NCBI GenBank assembly: GCA_039193385.1
Contig: JBCCWR010000002.1
Span: forward strand, 1 to 64,000
DNA: 64,000 nt
Reading direction: 5' to 3'
Origin: JBCCWR01 sp039193385
GTDB taxonomy: Bacteria; Verrucomicrobiota; Verrucomicrobiia; Methylacidiphilales; JBCCWR01
Position 1 is the first letter of the stretch, and every line of letters starts with the position of its first letter. Both the position numbers and the translations under genes were made by a program. Below, one piece after another: positions 51,601 through 60,488 of this stretch. The notes beneath the pieces were generated by a model. The model had not been told where the DNA came from. It did no database searches and saw only the letters and a list, made by a program, of their open reading frames with translations.

Positions 51601-53896
51601 AGTAGCTCTCGGACCAGCTGGTGCTGGCAATTGGGATCAGATAGGCAGACTTCGTCGACCACTCGGACTCAGGCACATCATCGTTGAAATAGTCAGGATT
51701 GGCTCTCAACCATTCCGAGACATCACTAGCATTTTTTCCATCCTCTGATAAAGGCGGAGTAAGAAGACTATCGGGGTCAATTACTAAAAACCCATTGGCT
51801 TCGACATTGGACACGTAGTCATAGTCAAATCGATTTTGCTCAGAGGCTATATGTTCGAGGGTAATCTCATAAATCTGACCTCCTGCCAAAACTAAAGAAT
51901 AATTGTAAACCGAACCAAATCCTTGCGAAGTCGCGCTTTGATTTCCGATATTTAGACTCCACCTTTCAGACTCACTACCTGATGGATCGCCAATATAGCC
52001 ACCAATGGTGTAACCACCGCCAAACGAATAATCGAGACCGACGTCACCTATATCACCACAGTCTAAGTCACTGACATCAGGACCGTTATACTCGCCAGGC
52101 ACAAAAGGCTTACTCGTATTACTCGTCGGATCGCCTCCGCCGAGTAATTCGTCATTATCGTCGTATCCATCAAAATCGCTATCGGCTAGGTCGGGATTCG
52201 TTCCATACAGAAATTCCGTGGCAGTATCTAAACCGTCGTTATCGAAATCCACGCCAATTAGCTCGTCCGGAACCAAAGGATTGAGGAAGATACTATTAAA
52301 TTCGTCAACATCCGCTATGAGATCGAAATCAGTATCCCAATAATTTGGATCAGTGCCAGTTTGGAACTCTTCGAGATTTGTTAGTCCATCTTCATCAAGG
52401 TCCAATACTGCGTCAGAAGAGTCGAAAGGATCGAGACCTGCATTTAATTCCCAGACTCCGTTCATGCCATCATTGTCACCATTTATCACATCCCATTCGA
52501 TAACAAAGCGCTGAGAACCATTTGAGACGAAATCGATGAATATTGCAGGTTCACCACTGTCAAATAAGCCTATCTCGGTTTGCTGGTCAGATGCATAAAT
52601 CGGTAGGCCATTCTGGGTAATTTTTTTAATGTATAGGAAGATGTCAGAGCTCGGCGAATATTGAGCTATCCGACGCATAGACCAAGAAATCTCCTGCCCT
52701 CGGGGAAACCAATTGTCTCCGATCCAACTCACGTTGACTTCGAGGTTTAAGTTTTCTCGATAATAGAGAGAGTCGACGATGACGCGAACTCGATCTAATT
52801 CCAAGGCGTTTAATCCACGAAACAGTTCAGTGAAATTGTCCAAGCCATCTGAGTCTTCGTCGGAGGTGCCGTCAAATGAAAGGTCAGCGAATAAATTTTG
52901 CTCCCAGTCATCGGGTAAGTAATCGAAATCGGTATCAATCCAAGGTGTCAAAAATGCACCAATTACAGGTCTTACTGTCTCTTCATCCTCAGCTTCATCT
53001 TCTTCTGGATAGACTCGTATATAAGTAGGTGCGCTGAAGGATCTCTTAGCGGGCTCACTGGTCGCGATTGCGCCATCTGCATTGAATATGCTAAATATCG
53101 TGTTGTCGTGCTGAGCCGTCAGGTGACTGATCAGTGAATCTGGATTCACAACAAAACCATCTTCTTTATCAAACTGTGTGACCACCATGTAGTTTCCTGG
53201 GCCCGGAAGTTCTATTTCATATAGAAATTTATAACGATAAAGTGGGCAAATAACATTCTGTGGTGATAAACGTTCCGAGGAATAAGGATCCACCGGATCG
53301 ATATCTAACTCAATAGCGTTGTCGAGTAACCCATCAGCGATATCGGATTGTTCGAGTGTATCCAAGTCGACAACATATATCTGCGGGCGAGGAAAATCGT
53401 CTTCGTCAAAAAACTCCGCTATTCCATCTGGATAACCGCTGCCCGCCCTATAGTCAGTAGGAATTTGTATAACACCCGTTCCAAACAAAATTTCTAGATC
53501 CAACTCTATAGTGTTCGATTCGACGGAGTAACCCATATTATCGGTAAATGCATCAGCATTCGGAACAGTGACTGTTGCTTCTACAAAACGTCCGTCCCAA
53601 GAGACTAAGTCGACGAAAGTTTCCTCTCCTTCACCCGGCAGGAGGGTCGGACCATCTGGTCCTATTTCGAATTCGACGACAGTTCCGTCACACAAGGTAA
53701 ACGATGTTATACCTGGTCCGTCGTGGAAACTATCGAAATTCGTTATGCGTTCTCCAAAACATTCACCGTTCAAAACATATAGAGTCTGAATTCCATCACC
53801 CACAACGAGATTAAAATCCCGAAAACTGAATGATTCATTGTCCGCAAAAGCTGAACTCGAACAGACAAATAAAAATATTATAATCCTTTTAAGCAT
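45614..53896 (-). CDS. Giant exported TSP3-RHS polymorphic toxin
   Basis: 2760 aa from ATG 53896 (the frame is open to 53923). Signal peptide about 1-19. Residues about 300-640 contain Asp-rich calcium-binding TSP3-type repeats (DEDSDGLDNFTELFRG, DLDEDGLTNLEEFQTGTDP, DSDFDGYDDNDELL). From about 900 to 2400 RHS/YD repeats (such as YDNNGNRTSATDPRNNTTTF and YDANGNRSSRSDG) build the shell that encloses a toxin. The core ends with GFRYRDLEAGVFITRDPLGF then NPWTMFDPTGL, after which a 254-aa variable tip begins (TDHHVVTRAKL, then several His). The tip is likely the toxin. Sec-type export with surface or released display is expected. No VgrG or T6SS gene is near. Part of a six-gene operon. Confidence 0.9.
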   Translation of the reverse strand: MLKRIIIFLFVCSSSAFADNESFSFRDFNLVVGDGIQTLYVLNGECFGERITNFDSFHDGPGITSFTLCDGTVVEFEIGPDGPTLLPGEGEETFVDLVSWDGRFVEATVTVPNADAFTDNMGYSVESNTIELDLEILFGTGVIQIPTDYRAGSGYPDGIAEFFDEDDFPRPQIYVVDLDTLEQSDIADGLLDNAIELDIDPVDPYSSERLSPQNVICPLYRYKFLYEIELPGPGNYMVVTQFDKEDGFVVNPDSLISHLTAQHDNTIFSIFNADGAIATSEPAKRSFSAPTYIRVYPEEDEAEDEETVRPVIGAFLTPWIDTDFDYLPDDWEQNLFADLSFDGTSDEDSDGLDNFTELFRGLNALELDRVRVIVDSLYYRENLNLEVNVSWIGDNWFPRGQEISWSMRRIAQYSPSSDIFLYIKKITQNGLPIYASDQQTEIGLFDSGEPAIFIDFVSNGSQRFVIEWDVINGDNDGMNGVWELNAGLDPFDSSDAVLDLDEDGLTNLEEFQTGTDPNYWDTDFDLIADVDEFNSIFLNPLVPDELIGVDFDNDGLDTATEFLYGTNPDLADSDFDGYDDNDELLGGGDPTSNTSKPFVPGEYNGPDVSDLDCGDIGDVGLDYSFGGGYTIGGYIGDPSGSESERWSLNIGNQSATSQGFGSVYNYSLVLAGGQIYEITLEHIASEQNRFDYDYVSNVEANGFLVIDPDSLLTPPLSEDGKNASDVSEWLRANPDYFNDDVPESEWSTKSAYLIPIASTSWSESYSGRDSVGPRYRKIALNGRPIPDEKPQEEDEKDLENEETYIDAFDLSLRHDTSYVYVPLASSELVLSVTASASELSWTDRSGLRPHERLTLPFGAGWSSNICSYVEQVESLGSGVMTAPMSVNVVDENGHSQRFGIDSDDAFFPWPSSLVDAKTYENRLERSGDNLVLYKKYGNTLTYAKCDAWFHYSSNRVDGGDSTKKHTYWRLVQVEDRFGNILNYDYGGSSVSLIPTSISSPEFPGQSISIARSDDCRRIDSITDPRGNTIEFNYLTEKEFVEYDVTKLMSVDYPDGTSKQYDYGFAEDSDAEINPDSPTSFYHGNITSITDKRENTYTFEYEPNETIKSYSASGGSAVYVPVSTNHLPLNAQAEINQQLEDINGDDGSSSQSDYNKTYGLPRLVKKVTLPGNRQSEFSKGNTSLEFGPRFTATNVETIIEDTEGNYTIYSFQDVSGEIIDKNITYGDSSTGTSSEWLLYYETMEVSYYGGAHSNETPIGTETFTFDPDSGLSLESIEDFSGNTTEWEFQNSRGASAGSRITTTNFPNMMSKWSDPTIMTDALGRVTTYQYTGDYRIMSKIVDEHGTRTEYDIDSLGRRTDKIVEDSSGVKLSQEDYFFTNSGFPKFMTRKKVDAYANISGQAWETDLVTEYVADSNGRIFREIVDPEGLALTTSYLYDNNGNRTSATDPRNNTTTFTYDKLNRLVKVTYPSAGTLNGERVTFVRYIYDYSGNLTLEIDEEGHHTMHHYDELGRKIRTIVDMDGLGLPSIPFEFEPQILADDNRGEITEADIVTSYTYNDVNSLTSVTDPRGIVTRNFYDDIQRVVHTYTNYEGTAVDGNGEEINGNPTISGSSERTHTEYVYDNFRNPGASAFGSEGFKPTQIIQHDAYRTFLDTETFSTIIVYDEVYREESTTVEYVSGVSALTSTDYGDIVGEKESLISTARDPLGKVVQTTRDGLGRVVEVRDAFGDPLETLTTTSYSSTGLAYQVMDPRGNRTETEYDAAGRPVKVWQTDPLSLVGAIDRQPADDTLIGSPVTETIYDAASNISATINPRGFRWNYTYDARNRQISERAPAVVDYSNPAEPIVWPTTITDYDGVGNVIGTTDPRGLSTVITFDNANRPTTTTTSAVPVFGEVSAQALVTSTTYDKNSNIKTVTDSEDNVTVNFYDALNRLTSTVTNPTTGQPSIVEGTLNTDDILVSYQYDDTGNQTRVTDGKGAVTEFRYDGLSRKTHTIWDSGQELERTHESHYNALLMYGRTDEKAQYTAYEYDDLNRLKNVRFTGRAIDDRDYAYDPNGNILSVTYPNEVDSIRAVASTYDPLNRLQTETSAGITHTYIYDKAGNRRSTTYGESSRLLTSTYDVLNRLETLTDGTRETEYQYNPAGDIVRKTLPNGVIIECVYDILGRKENATNTAPSALQPFAEYRYAYDAVSNIRQIEEFYPLGNLTDRVITNTYDRTYRLDSEEIAISGGTTNLTEYDYDDAHNRSAKRTYTDTVLDTTTTYTFGDGSSASTANSNQLITLSDGTQIISYTYDANGNRSSRSDGTHTDTYSYDYDNRLITLDYQTGTADTGSYAYAYDQRLRRVVRDESAISGRDLTILSFSGGTSVQEHTTTVSSSPEVEYIRGSDYGGGIGGILYTLRSDTPAFNHYNSRGDVVAKTDPLGAIGWQAQYEAFGKRTAEIGTNTDRQRANTKDEDPTGLLNEGFRYRDLEAGVFITRDPLGFVDGPNVYTYVVQNPWTMFDPTGLRKDDPPGVKPTDHHVVTRAKLREMHGTDNWNQHLTDALEDMKVPAGKPRGMPRHGWSNAHEVYDKRSSEIVDQVLELVKKDGVDIGGLSAKKSKELASMLVDQINSDPYNKQFNEMVGKGANTTGLNEMLDDFGGKNKMMKLQTGLNPKLFNKRGGMFNKMGGKLARKLGPLSAAAFFVVDLQAEGLAGATENAVKSATFYDVTVEPVGNAYSDTFQSIRNNSKYGTFDTDTENPTANAIGAAMNARKRAFEGR

Positions 53897-53901
53897 GGCT
53901 A

Positions 53902-54153
53902 CTAATTTTTGACAGGCGTCCACTCATACCAAATGTCGCGGGGCTGAGATTGAAAGCTGTCCAGTAAATCAGTAATGTCTGTGCCATTAACTTTAACACT
54001 TTTTATCGACGGTGGTCTCTCTTTTGATAAGGGTATATTAGACCCTGCGGCGAATGGTGTAAATACCTGCCCATTCAGATTTAGAACTATTAGAAAAAAA
54101 ACTAGAATTGCGGCACTTGTAGCCAAAAAGATGTGTTTGTGACGTTTACTCAT
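53902..54153 (-). CDS. Small membrane-anchored protein of the RHS operon
   Basis: 83 aa: a short basic N terminus, one transmembrane helix (about 9-29, IFLATSAAILVFFLIVLNL), and an extracytoplasmic tail of about 50 residues. One base separates it from the gene upstream and 5 bases from the RHS start. No known family. Position suggests a chaperone, anchor or assembly factor for the RHS protein. Confidence 0.7.
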   Translation of the reverse strand: MSKRHKHIFLATSAAILVFFLIVLNLNGQVFTPFAAGSNIPLSKERPPSIKSVKVNGTDITDLLDSFQSQPRDIWYEWTPVKN

Positions 54154-54154
54154 T

Positions 54155-55090
54155 TTAATTGTTCGTTAACTTTTTTGCCAAATAGCGAAGATTTGCGTGC
54201 GTTGTCGTGCTCAAGAAATTCTCCAAGCCAGTGCTCACATCTGCATGCCACACCGCATTCTTTTTTAAGGCACCGAGCACTGCTAGCTGTATACCGACAG
54301 ATGGACTCGGCTGTTCACCCAAAATCTGCACAGCAATCCGCGTACTGGCAACATCGCCGATTTCACCAAGAGCCTGGATAGCGCTTATTCTTGAGGCTTC
54401 GGAAAAAGTGACGTCTTGAGCGATAATGTTGGCAACTTGCTTAATAACAGAAAGTTCAAACTCAGGACACGACACACAGAGGTAGACCAAATTGATAAAA
54501 GAAGTCCCACACAGAGAATTCTTTTCAAACAAACAATTTGCGATCACAGATTGAAAGGCGTCTCGAAGCTCGGTCAAATATTCTGGCACAGCACCGACCC
54601 AAGTGCGCTCATAAAAATCCACAAAATACTGTAGCACGTATTCACGCCAAATTATGGACTGTGAAGTGTCTAAGACGATATGAAGCATCAATTGACCCAC
54701 GAGATGTGGATTTTCATCGCTGTGTATGTATTTGACCAACAAATCATTCCTTAGAGAGTAAGTCGATAGTTCCCCAAAAGACCCTGTTGGCACAGGGATA
54801 TTGTTTGAAAGGAAGAAAATGAGAGCAGTGTGGTCTGCTTCACTTAAATCATCAATAACTACCTTACTCGCAATCTTGGCCCGTGTAATGTAATCTGTGG
54901 TATTTTTTAGGAGCAGGACTGCATCGTTCGACATTGCTGCCGCATCGATAGTGGGCACTTCAAAGGTATTCACAAAACTCACACTTGGCGGTGGATTCCC
55001 TGCTATTCGAGCTGTCACGGTATCTCGAAATACGGAGGCATTAACTAAGTTAACACTCAACAAGAAAAAATTGATCATTATAAATTTCAT
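54155..55090 (-). CDS. Exported HEAT-like repeat protein of the RHS operon
   Basis: 311 aa from ATG 55090 (frame open to 55156), with a signal peptide ending near residue 20. The C-terminal half has alpha-helical HEAT-like pairs (ASRISAIQALGEIGDVASTR and SVGIQLAVLGALKKNAVWHA). Function unknown; helical repeat proteins usually make protein contacts. It starts 5 bases after the stop of the 1540-aa gene. Confidence 0.7.
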   Translation of the reverse strand: MKFIMINFFLLSVNLVNASVFRDTVTARIAGNPPPSVSFVNTFEVPTIDAAAMSNDAVLLLKNTTDYITRAKIASKVVIDDLSEADHTALIFFLSNNIPVPTGSFGELSTYSLRNDLLVKYIHSDENPHLVGQLMLHIVLDTSQSIIWREYVLQYFVDFYERTWVGAVPEYLTELRDAFQSVIANCLFEKNSLCGTSFINLVYLCVSCPEFELSVIKQVANIIAQDVTFSEASRISAIQALGEIGDVASTRIAVQILGEQPSPSVGIQLAVLGALKKNAVWHADVSTGLENFLSTTTHANLRYLAKKLTNN

Positions 55091-55095
55091 AACAG

Positions 55096-58000
55096 CTATC
55101 TTCTCCCGATTTTTCCAATTAAAACACCGTCCTGGTAGACGTATGTCCGGTGACATACGGAACCTCGCACACTATCTGGCTTTATGAGGACAAAGTCGTA
55201 GGTGCCGTCGACTGCAAACTCAGACAATGAAACTTCGCGGACCCGCGTCCCGTCATCAAAGGTAACCCCTGCCTTAAAAATATCTATTCTGATCAAAATA
55301 TCCTCGGAGGAGAAGTCCGGAGAAATATACAGAGTGCTTTGAACTAAACTAGTACCATCCTGACGCTTGAATTGCTTCAAATACCCTTCAACGGCTTCAA
55401 CAAGCCAAAACGTATTCATCTCGACTGAAGTAATAGGAGAGCCATCGGGCAGCCTTGCGGTCAAAGTGTTGCCAGGAAACTCTAAGTTTGAACCGAGTTC
55501 GAAATGAATAGAATTTTCACCTATAGACTTAACCTTTGCCAAGGCTTGGCCTCTACTAATTGGCAACAGAGGTGAAATGTTTTCCCAGGTCCATTCTCTT
55601 TGCTGCTCCAACCAAACGTTGGGAACATGAGATGTATCCGGAATTTCCACTACATCAACAACAATTTGCCGAGAGTCCGTCACACCACCAGGATAAGTTA
55701 CATCGGCAATGATCGTGTATTGGCCGCTTTCCGAGAACTTGTGGACAGTCTCTTCACTTCCAGATAGGTTGCCGTATACGGAAGAACCAATGTTTACATG
55801 ACCATTGACCCCCGCCAGCTCAGAGAGTATGAACTTGAGCTGCGAGCCAGTAGTGACAATGAATTCTTCTGGAGAGTCGTCCGCAAACAGAACCATGGGC
55901 TCCCAAGACACATCGATAATCTGCGATAAGCCGCCATTCTGATAATCAACCACAAAGCTTGTATTGGGCTCAGACACCTCAATCCGAGTGTACCATTGAT
56001 TCGTTTCGCTACGCCTCAAAAACGCCCCGTTTGATATGGCCATCATCCCGGGAAAGCGAGAGAAACCTTCAAGTGAAACCGGGGACACATGGGTCATTAT
56101 ATTGCTCTCGAAAGCACCCTCCTGAGCGCTCAAAATAGCCAATTCCCACTCATCACGAAGCACCTCCGTTGCGAAATCTGGAGACTCTACTTTCACATAG
56201 TCAATTTGAACTGACCTTCCTCTAAAAACATTGTCCCATCTCAGATTGAAAGTATGCGAACCTACATCGAGGTAAGGCGTTAGTAGCACTTGATCTTGAG
56301 AGAATTCCGCGTCAGCTATTTGCACATTTTCAAGGTATTGACCGTTAATCTTCGCTACAAAGAAGACAGGCATGCCAAGAGTGAGCTGAGTTTCAATACG
56401 GCGCGCTACTTTATAATGAATCTCATAGATTCCGGGGGTCGTGATATTGAAATCAAAAGAGAGTTCACCGTTTAACGACGAAGAATAAATTGAATCACCA
56501 CTCATAACCCAGCTTCCAGAGAGAGTTGACGCTTCGCTTCCGCTTATTGTCAGAACAGTTGACGTCGAAGCATATTCTGAAACAAGAGGATCTGAGCCGC
56601 GCACCAGAACTTCTTCCCCATCGCTAACTCCATCACTATCGGTATCCGCGTTGAGAGGATTTGTGCTGTAAATTGTTACTTCATCAAGGTCAGAGAGTCC
56701 ATCAAAGTCTGTATCTCGCGTATATCCGACTAACTCCACGTTTGCTGCGACAAATTCTCGATCGCCACGACCAGAGCTTAAGTAGATGCCAGCTACAGTA
56801 TTCAAATCAAATTGGGTCGCGGTCTCAGCAATCACGCTCCAGAGAATACCGTCCCCAGAAGCCTCTACAACAGTGAGAATTTCACCGCGCGTAACTCTGA
56901 GGTATAGTCCTGGCAGGAAATCACCATAATAGGTCGGGCCGTTTATAGTAAGCTTGTCGCTATCGCTTGCTCGAGTCGATTGATAAAATCTATCCGTAAT
57001 TCTTAAATAACCGGCAACCATTTTCGAGTCCACGTCGATACTATTACGAACCATTAAGCCTACCTGGGTTTTATTATTTCCCGACTCTACGTTGTCTACG
57101 CGGAAGGTCATAGAATAACCCCCGGTATTCTCTCGATAGAAAAAACTACTGTCCTCAACGCCATTGCCTGCAGAGCTAAGCAGCCAGGAGTCCCCAAATA
57201 CAAAACCATAACCCGAATCGACATTGCCATAATCCACGGTCTGCCATGGATCTGGCAGAAGACCATCGGGAGCTTCACTTGAATCTATCGGAGAAGTCCG
57301 AGCAAACAATTCTTCGGTATCCGTGAAACCATCTCCGTCCGTATCAATAAGGTTAGGATCAGTATAGATGTCAAATTCTTCGATATTAGCGAGCCCGTCT
57401 GCATCTAGGTCATCCTCGCTATCATCTACTAATAGATTTAACCCATTGTTATACTCCCAAAGATCCGACATGCCATCAGAGTCCGTATCGAACGCATAGA
57501 GATTGCTTCCAACAAGCCTCTCCGTTTCATTAAGTAAACCATCTCCGTCGAAATCCATTCCCTCGGGTTCGCCATTTGAGACAATAAAATTATCAAACTG
57601 GGCAGAACTCGAGCTTGCAGAATTTTGAAGGATATCTAAGTGAGAGAAATAGACGAGATCAGCGTTCACGAAAGGAATGTCTTGTGCATACATGACACCA
57701 TTTAAAAATACAGAAGTCGTTTTCGTGATGTAGTCGAGATAGAAGGCGTATTGATTGACTCCGGGCACTAGACTAGATGGAAATATATCGATCCATTCGC
57801 CCGCCTTTGCGTCCCAGATTGAAATACTCGTCTCGTCTTTTTTGCCGATCACGAAGGCGTGGAGTGTGGCAATCGTTTCAGGCAGGTCACCTTCCAATAA
57901 ATCGGCGTCAAAGGATACCCAGACTCGTCGCTGGTTCTCTATTCCGAAACGTTGGGTGGCAGAGCTAATTTCGACTCCGTTATCGATAATTGCCAAAGAT

Positions 58001-59718
58001 TCATCCCCCTGAACCTCTGCGGTTCCTGTGCTAAGCCATCCGAGCTGACCATTGAGAGGGCCTGGTAGATAGCCTTCTGATGGAGAAAATTCGGCAAACC
58101 ATGAGAAAACGCCATTTCCTTGAGGACTTAAGGAGGCAATCAAGACGTCAGGGACAATCGGATCCATCCCCCATTGAATCTCGGTGAGGTCTCCTACACC
58201 ATCTCCGTCTGTATCGAATAAAAGTGGATTAGTTCCGCGCACACCTTCTTCTTCGTTTGACAAACCATCACGGTCGTCATCCAGCCCCAGAGGTTGCACA
58301 GTTGACACCGTTAAATTGTCCAGGCCCGTGTCGCCATAAATCTCCATCTGCGTCAGAAATGGTTTCGTTCGGATAAAGGGAATGTCCGAAAAAACGCGCG
58401 TGCCATCGACATAGTAATCAGTCAGCTGATTTAAATAGTCGCTTTTGAGCGTAATACGTCTCCAAGAACCGGACGCGATTACATCTGCGGTCAACCAGCG
58501 CTGACCTACTGGAAAAGACGGATCATAGACGCGTAATCTCTGTGAATCATCGAATGAAAAGGCCGAGCTCACATCTGCATCGATGACGTCTTCCATGTCT
58601 CCCGGGGTAGGCTTGAGCCATTGGTCGACCCACACAACCGAATTGCCTGAGCCTTTCAAAAAGCTAAACACTTCAGATGTGCCGCTTACCATCAAATTCT
58701 GATTTCCATCGAAGGAACTACCGGTAGCGATCGACACCGAATCTCCGACAATCGTCCATGCGTCCGTAGTGCTCAAAGGCCCAGCAGTCCAAGATTCAAA
58801 TCCTTCGAAGAGCGGTAAATCGTTAAAAACAAAAAGATCTGCGACTGTTGGATCTGTTTCTGCAGCCAATTCTGCGCTATCACTGAATCCATCGCCGTCC
58901 GTATCGGGATTGGTGGCACCGGTTGTGAGCTGGTATTCCTGCAAATTGTTCAGGCCGTCGAAATCGGGGTCGAGGTAGCGCTGGTTGATCAGGGTATCCA
59001 GCCCCTGTAGCTGGAGCCAGGTGTCGGGTAACCCATCATTGGAGGTATCGGCGTAGAGCGGATTGGTCGACCCGGCGTAGAAGAAGTCCAGACCGGTGCC
59101 GTAGTTGGGGTCGGACTCTAGGGAGAATTTCTCCAGAAAGTTGGCTGAGTTATCCAGAAAACCGATATCATAAGCGACGAAGGTGCCGTCGACAAAGAGG
59201 TCCCAGGTCTTGGAAAGATAATCCAGACGATAGCTTAAGCGCATCCACGCAGTCGCTTGGCCCCCCGAAAGATTAAAGGTGCTCGCGGTATCGAGCCACT
59301 GCCCACCCCCCAGGCCATCGCCATCCAGGACAAACACTGAGCCCGTGCCGACAACATCCACAAAACCGGTAGTCGCTGGCGATACTTGCAAGCTGGCCTC
59401 GGGCAAATTGGCCAGCGGACCCGCAACGGGCTTCAGATAAAAGTCCACCCAGCGCACCGCATTCGAAAGCGGATCTATGAAATCCAAACTAAAAAAACCC
59501 TGCCCTTGCAGCGATATCGACTGTTGGCCCGAGACCGAGTCCCCGTCGACGACACTGGCCTGCAAAAAGGCGGGATCGAGCAACCAATCGGGATCCGATA
59601 GCAAAAGACCCGGCGTATACTCCTCAGCCGTCTCAAAATCCGTCTGAAACGGCAGCGGAGTCTGCGCAACAAGCGAGGATAATGCTACGAAGCAAAGGCC
59701 TATGGATGCTAACTTCAT
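55096..59718 (-). CDS. Giant exported TSP3/LamG-like repeat protein of the RHS operon
   Basis: 1540 aa, signal peptide 1-19. At least three concanavalin-like domains (each near FVDGTFVAYDIGF, YVDGTRVFSDIPF and FLNGVMYAQDIPF) alternate with TSP3 calcium-binding repeats (NPDTDGDGFSDSAEL, FDTDGDGVGDLTEIQWGMDP, YAFDTDSDGMSDLWEYNNGL, NADTDSDGVSDGEE). A carbohydrate-binding-like module follows at about 1100-1180, then PKD-like and unknown domains. It has the look of a surface adhesin or shell protein. The internal repeat spacing is about 230-250 residues. Its final codons share the operon with the HEAT-like gene (5-base gap), and the DNRLRE gene lies 20 bases upstream. Confidence 0.85.
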   Translation of the reverse strand: MKLASIGLCFVALSSLVAQTPLPFQTDFETAEEYTPGLLLSDPDWLLDPAFLQASVVDGDSVSGQQSISLQGQGFFSLDFIDPLSNAVRWVDFYLKPVAGPLANLPEASLQVSPATTGFVDVVGTGSVFVLDGDGLGGGQWLDTASTFNLSGGQATAWMRLSYRLDYLSKTWDLFVDGTFVAYDIGFLDNSANFLEKFSLESDPNYGTGLDFFYAGSTNPLYADTSNDGLPDTWLQLQGLDTLINQRYLDPDFDGLNNLQEYQLTTGATNPDTDGDGFSDSAELAAETDPTVADLFVFNDLPLFEGFESWTAGPLSTTDAWTIVGDSVSIATGSSFDGNQNLMVSGTSEVFSFLKGSGNSVVWVDQWLKPTPGDMEDVIDADVSSAFSFDDSQRLRVYDPSFPVGQRWLTADVIASGSWRRITLKSDYLNQLTDYYVDGTRVFSDIPFIRTKPFLTQMEIYGDTGLDNLTVSTVQPLGLDDDRDGLSNEEEGVRGTNPLLFDTDGDGVGDLTEIQWGMDPIVPDVLIASLSPQGNGVFSWFAEFSPSEGYLPGPLNGQLGWLSTGTAEVQGDESLAIIDNGVEISSATQRFGIENQRRVWVSFDADLLEGDLPETIATLHAFVIGKKDETSISIWDAKAGEWIDIFPSSLVPGVNQYAFYLDYITKTTSVFLNGVMYAQDIPFVNADLVYFSHLDILQNSASSSSAQFDNFIVSNGEPEGMDFDGDGLLNETERLVGSNLYAFDTDSDGMSDLWEYNNGLNLLVDDSEDDLDADGLANIEEFDIYTDPNLIDTDGDGFTDTEELFARTSPIDSSEAPDGLLPDPWQTVDYGNVDSGYGFVFGDSWLLSSAGNGVEDSSFFYRENTGGYSMTFRVDNVESGNNKTQVGLMVRNSIDVDSKMVAGYLRITDRFYQSTRASDSDKLTINGPTYYGDFLPGLYLRVTRGEILTVVEASGDGILWSVIAETATQFDLNTVAGIYLSSGRGDREFVAANVELVGYTRDTDFDGLSDLDEVTIYSTNPLNADTDSDGVSDGEEVLVRGSDPLVSEYASTSTVLTISGSEASTLSGSWVMSGDSIYSSSLNGELSFDFNITTPGIYEIHYKVARRIETQLTLGMPVFFVAKINGQYLENVQIADAEFSQDQVLLTPYLDVGSHTFNLRWDNVFRGRSVQIDYVKVESPDFATEVLRDEWELAILSAQEGAFESNIMTHVSPVSLEGFSRFPGMMAISNGAFLRRSETNQWYTRIEVSEPNTSFVVDYQNGGLSQIIDVSWEPMVLFADDSPEEFIVTTGSQLKFILSELAGVNGHVNIGSSVYGNLSGSEETVHKFSESGQYTIIADVTYPGGVTDSRQIVVDVVEIPDTSHVPNVWLEQQREWTWENISPLLPISRGQALAKVKSIGENSIHFELGSNLEFPGNTLTARLPDGSPITSVEMNTFWLVEAVEGYLKQFKRQDGTSLVQSTLYISPDFSSEDILIRIDIFKAGVTFDDGTRVREVSLSEFAVDGTYDFVLIKPDSVRGSVCHRTYVYQDGVLIGKIGRR

Positions 59719-59738
59719 GAGGGCAACTGACCTAAAAA

Positions 59739-60488
59739 TCAGGGATTAGGACGGATCAGGCACGCTTCTGAAAGCGAACGCCCAGCAACAAAAGTAGGAC
59801 TAGTAATCCACCCCCCCAGCGATCCCAGCATAATCACAGTGCCGGCAGAAGGCGGCGACGCGATGTCCACCGTGAGCGTGGGGACTGGCAGCCCACTGGT
59901 GTTGGTTATCGAGGCAAATTTGATGAGCGCAATAGGCCCCGCTGCGGATAAAACCAAGGTGATCTCATTGTTGGTATCGGTCTGCAACAGCGCAAACAAG
60001 TCACTGGCTGACAATTGGATGCTTAGATCGCCGGTTTCACCAGCTGCAATAGGCAGCGATCCTAAAGGACTGGTGACGGTGATCCCCTCGTTCGCGCTTA
60101 CGGACCCGGTACCATGCGGGCGGTCCGCCGGGCCCATCACAGCGGTCCAGGCAGTCTCGCTCACCCCGTCGAGCAGCGCGCTGACATGCAAATTTTCCAC
60201 ACTTGCACTTGTGGTATTGATGCGATGCAGAGTCAGTGTCGCCGATACGATATCAGAGGCTTGAGTAATTTGCGGAAGGAGCGATGAAACATCAAAACGC
60301 AGATAGGACAACCGGTCATGAACCCCAGTGGCCGTGTAATGTCTGCGAACCTGCAGGGTTTCGCTTTCGTTCCGATCCTCGCCAATGACACGGCTAAAGG
60401 CATTTTCGGTAGCCACAATCGAGACCGAATCGCCGTAGGCGCTGGTGGTTGCCAATACAATTAGAAAAAACAAGGAGCGATGTATCAT
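59739..60488 (-). CDS. Exported DNRLRE domain protein, first gene of the RHS operon
   Basis: 249 aa with a signal peptide (1-19). The DNRLRE-type beta-sandwich spans about 25-205: LSYLRFDVSSLLPQ, SATLTLHRIN, TAWTAVMG, and ITLVLSA. Such domains bind glycans or anchor surface proteins. The C-terminal tail (about 210-249) is short and unlike a PEP-CTERM anchor. Higher GC than neighbouring genes, similar to the first kilobase of the following gene. Leads the 15-kb minus-strand operon. Confidence 0.8.
   Translation of the reverse strand: MIHRSLFFLIVLATTSAYGDSVSIVATENAFSRVIGEDRNESETLQVRRHYTATGVHDRLSYLRFDVSSLLPQITQASDIVSATLTLHRINTTSASVENLHVSALLDGVSETAWTAVMGPADRPHGTGSVSANEGITVTSPLGSLPIAAGETGDLSIQLSASDLFALLQTDTNNEITLVLSAAGPIALIKFASITNTSGLPVPTLTVDIASPPSAGTVIMLGSLGGWITSPTFVAGRSLSEACLIRPNP

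Noticed and set aside
45614..53896. Type VI or Tc-type delivery of the RHS protein
   Set aside because: The protein starts with a Sec-type signal peptide and lacks PAAR, VgrG, TcB-type or T6SS neighbours.
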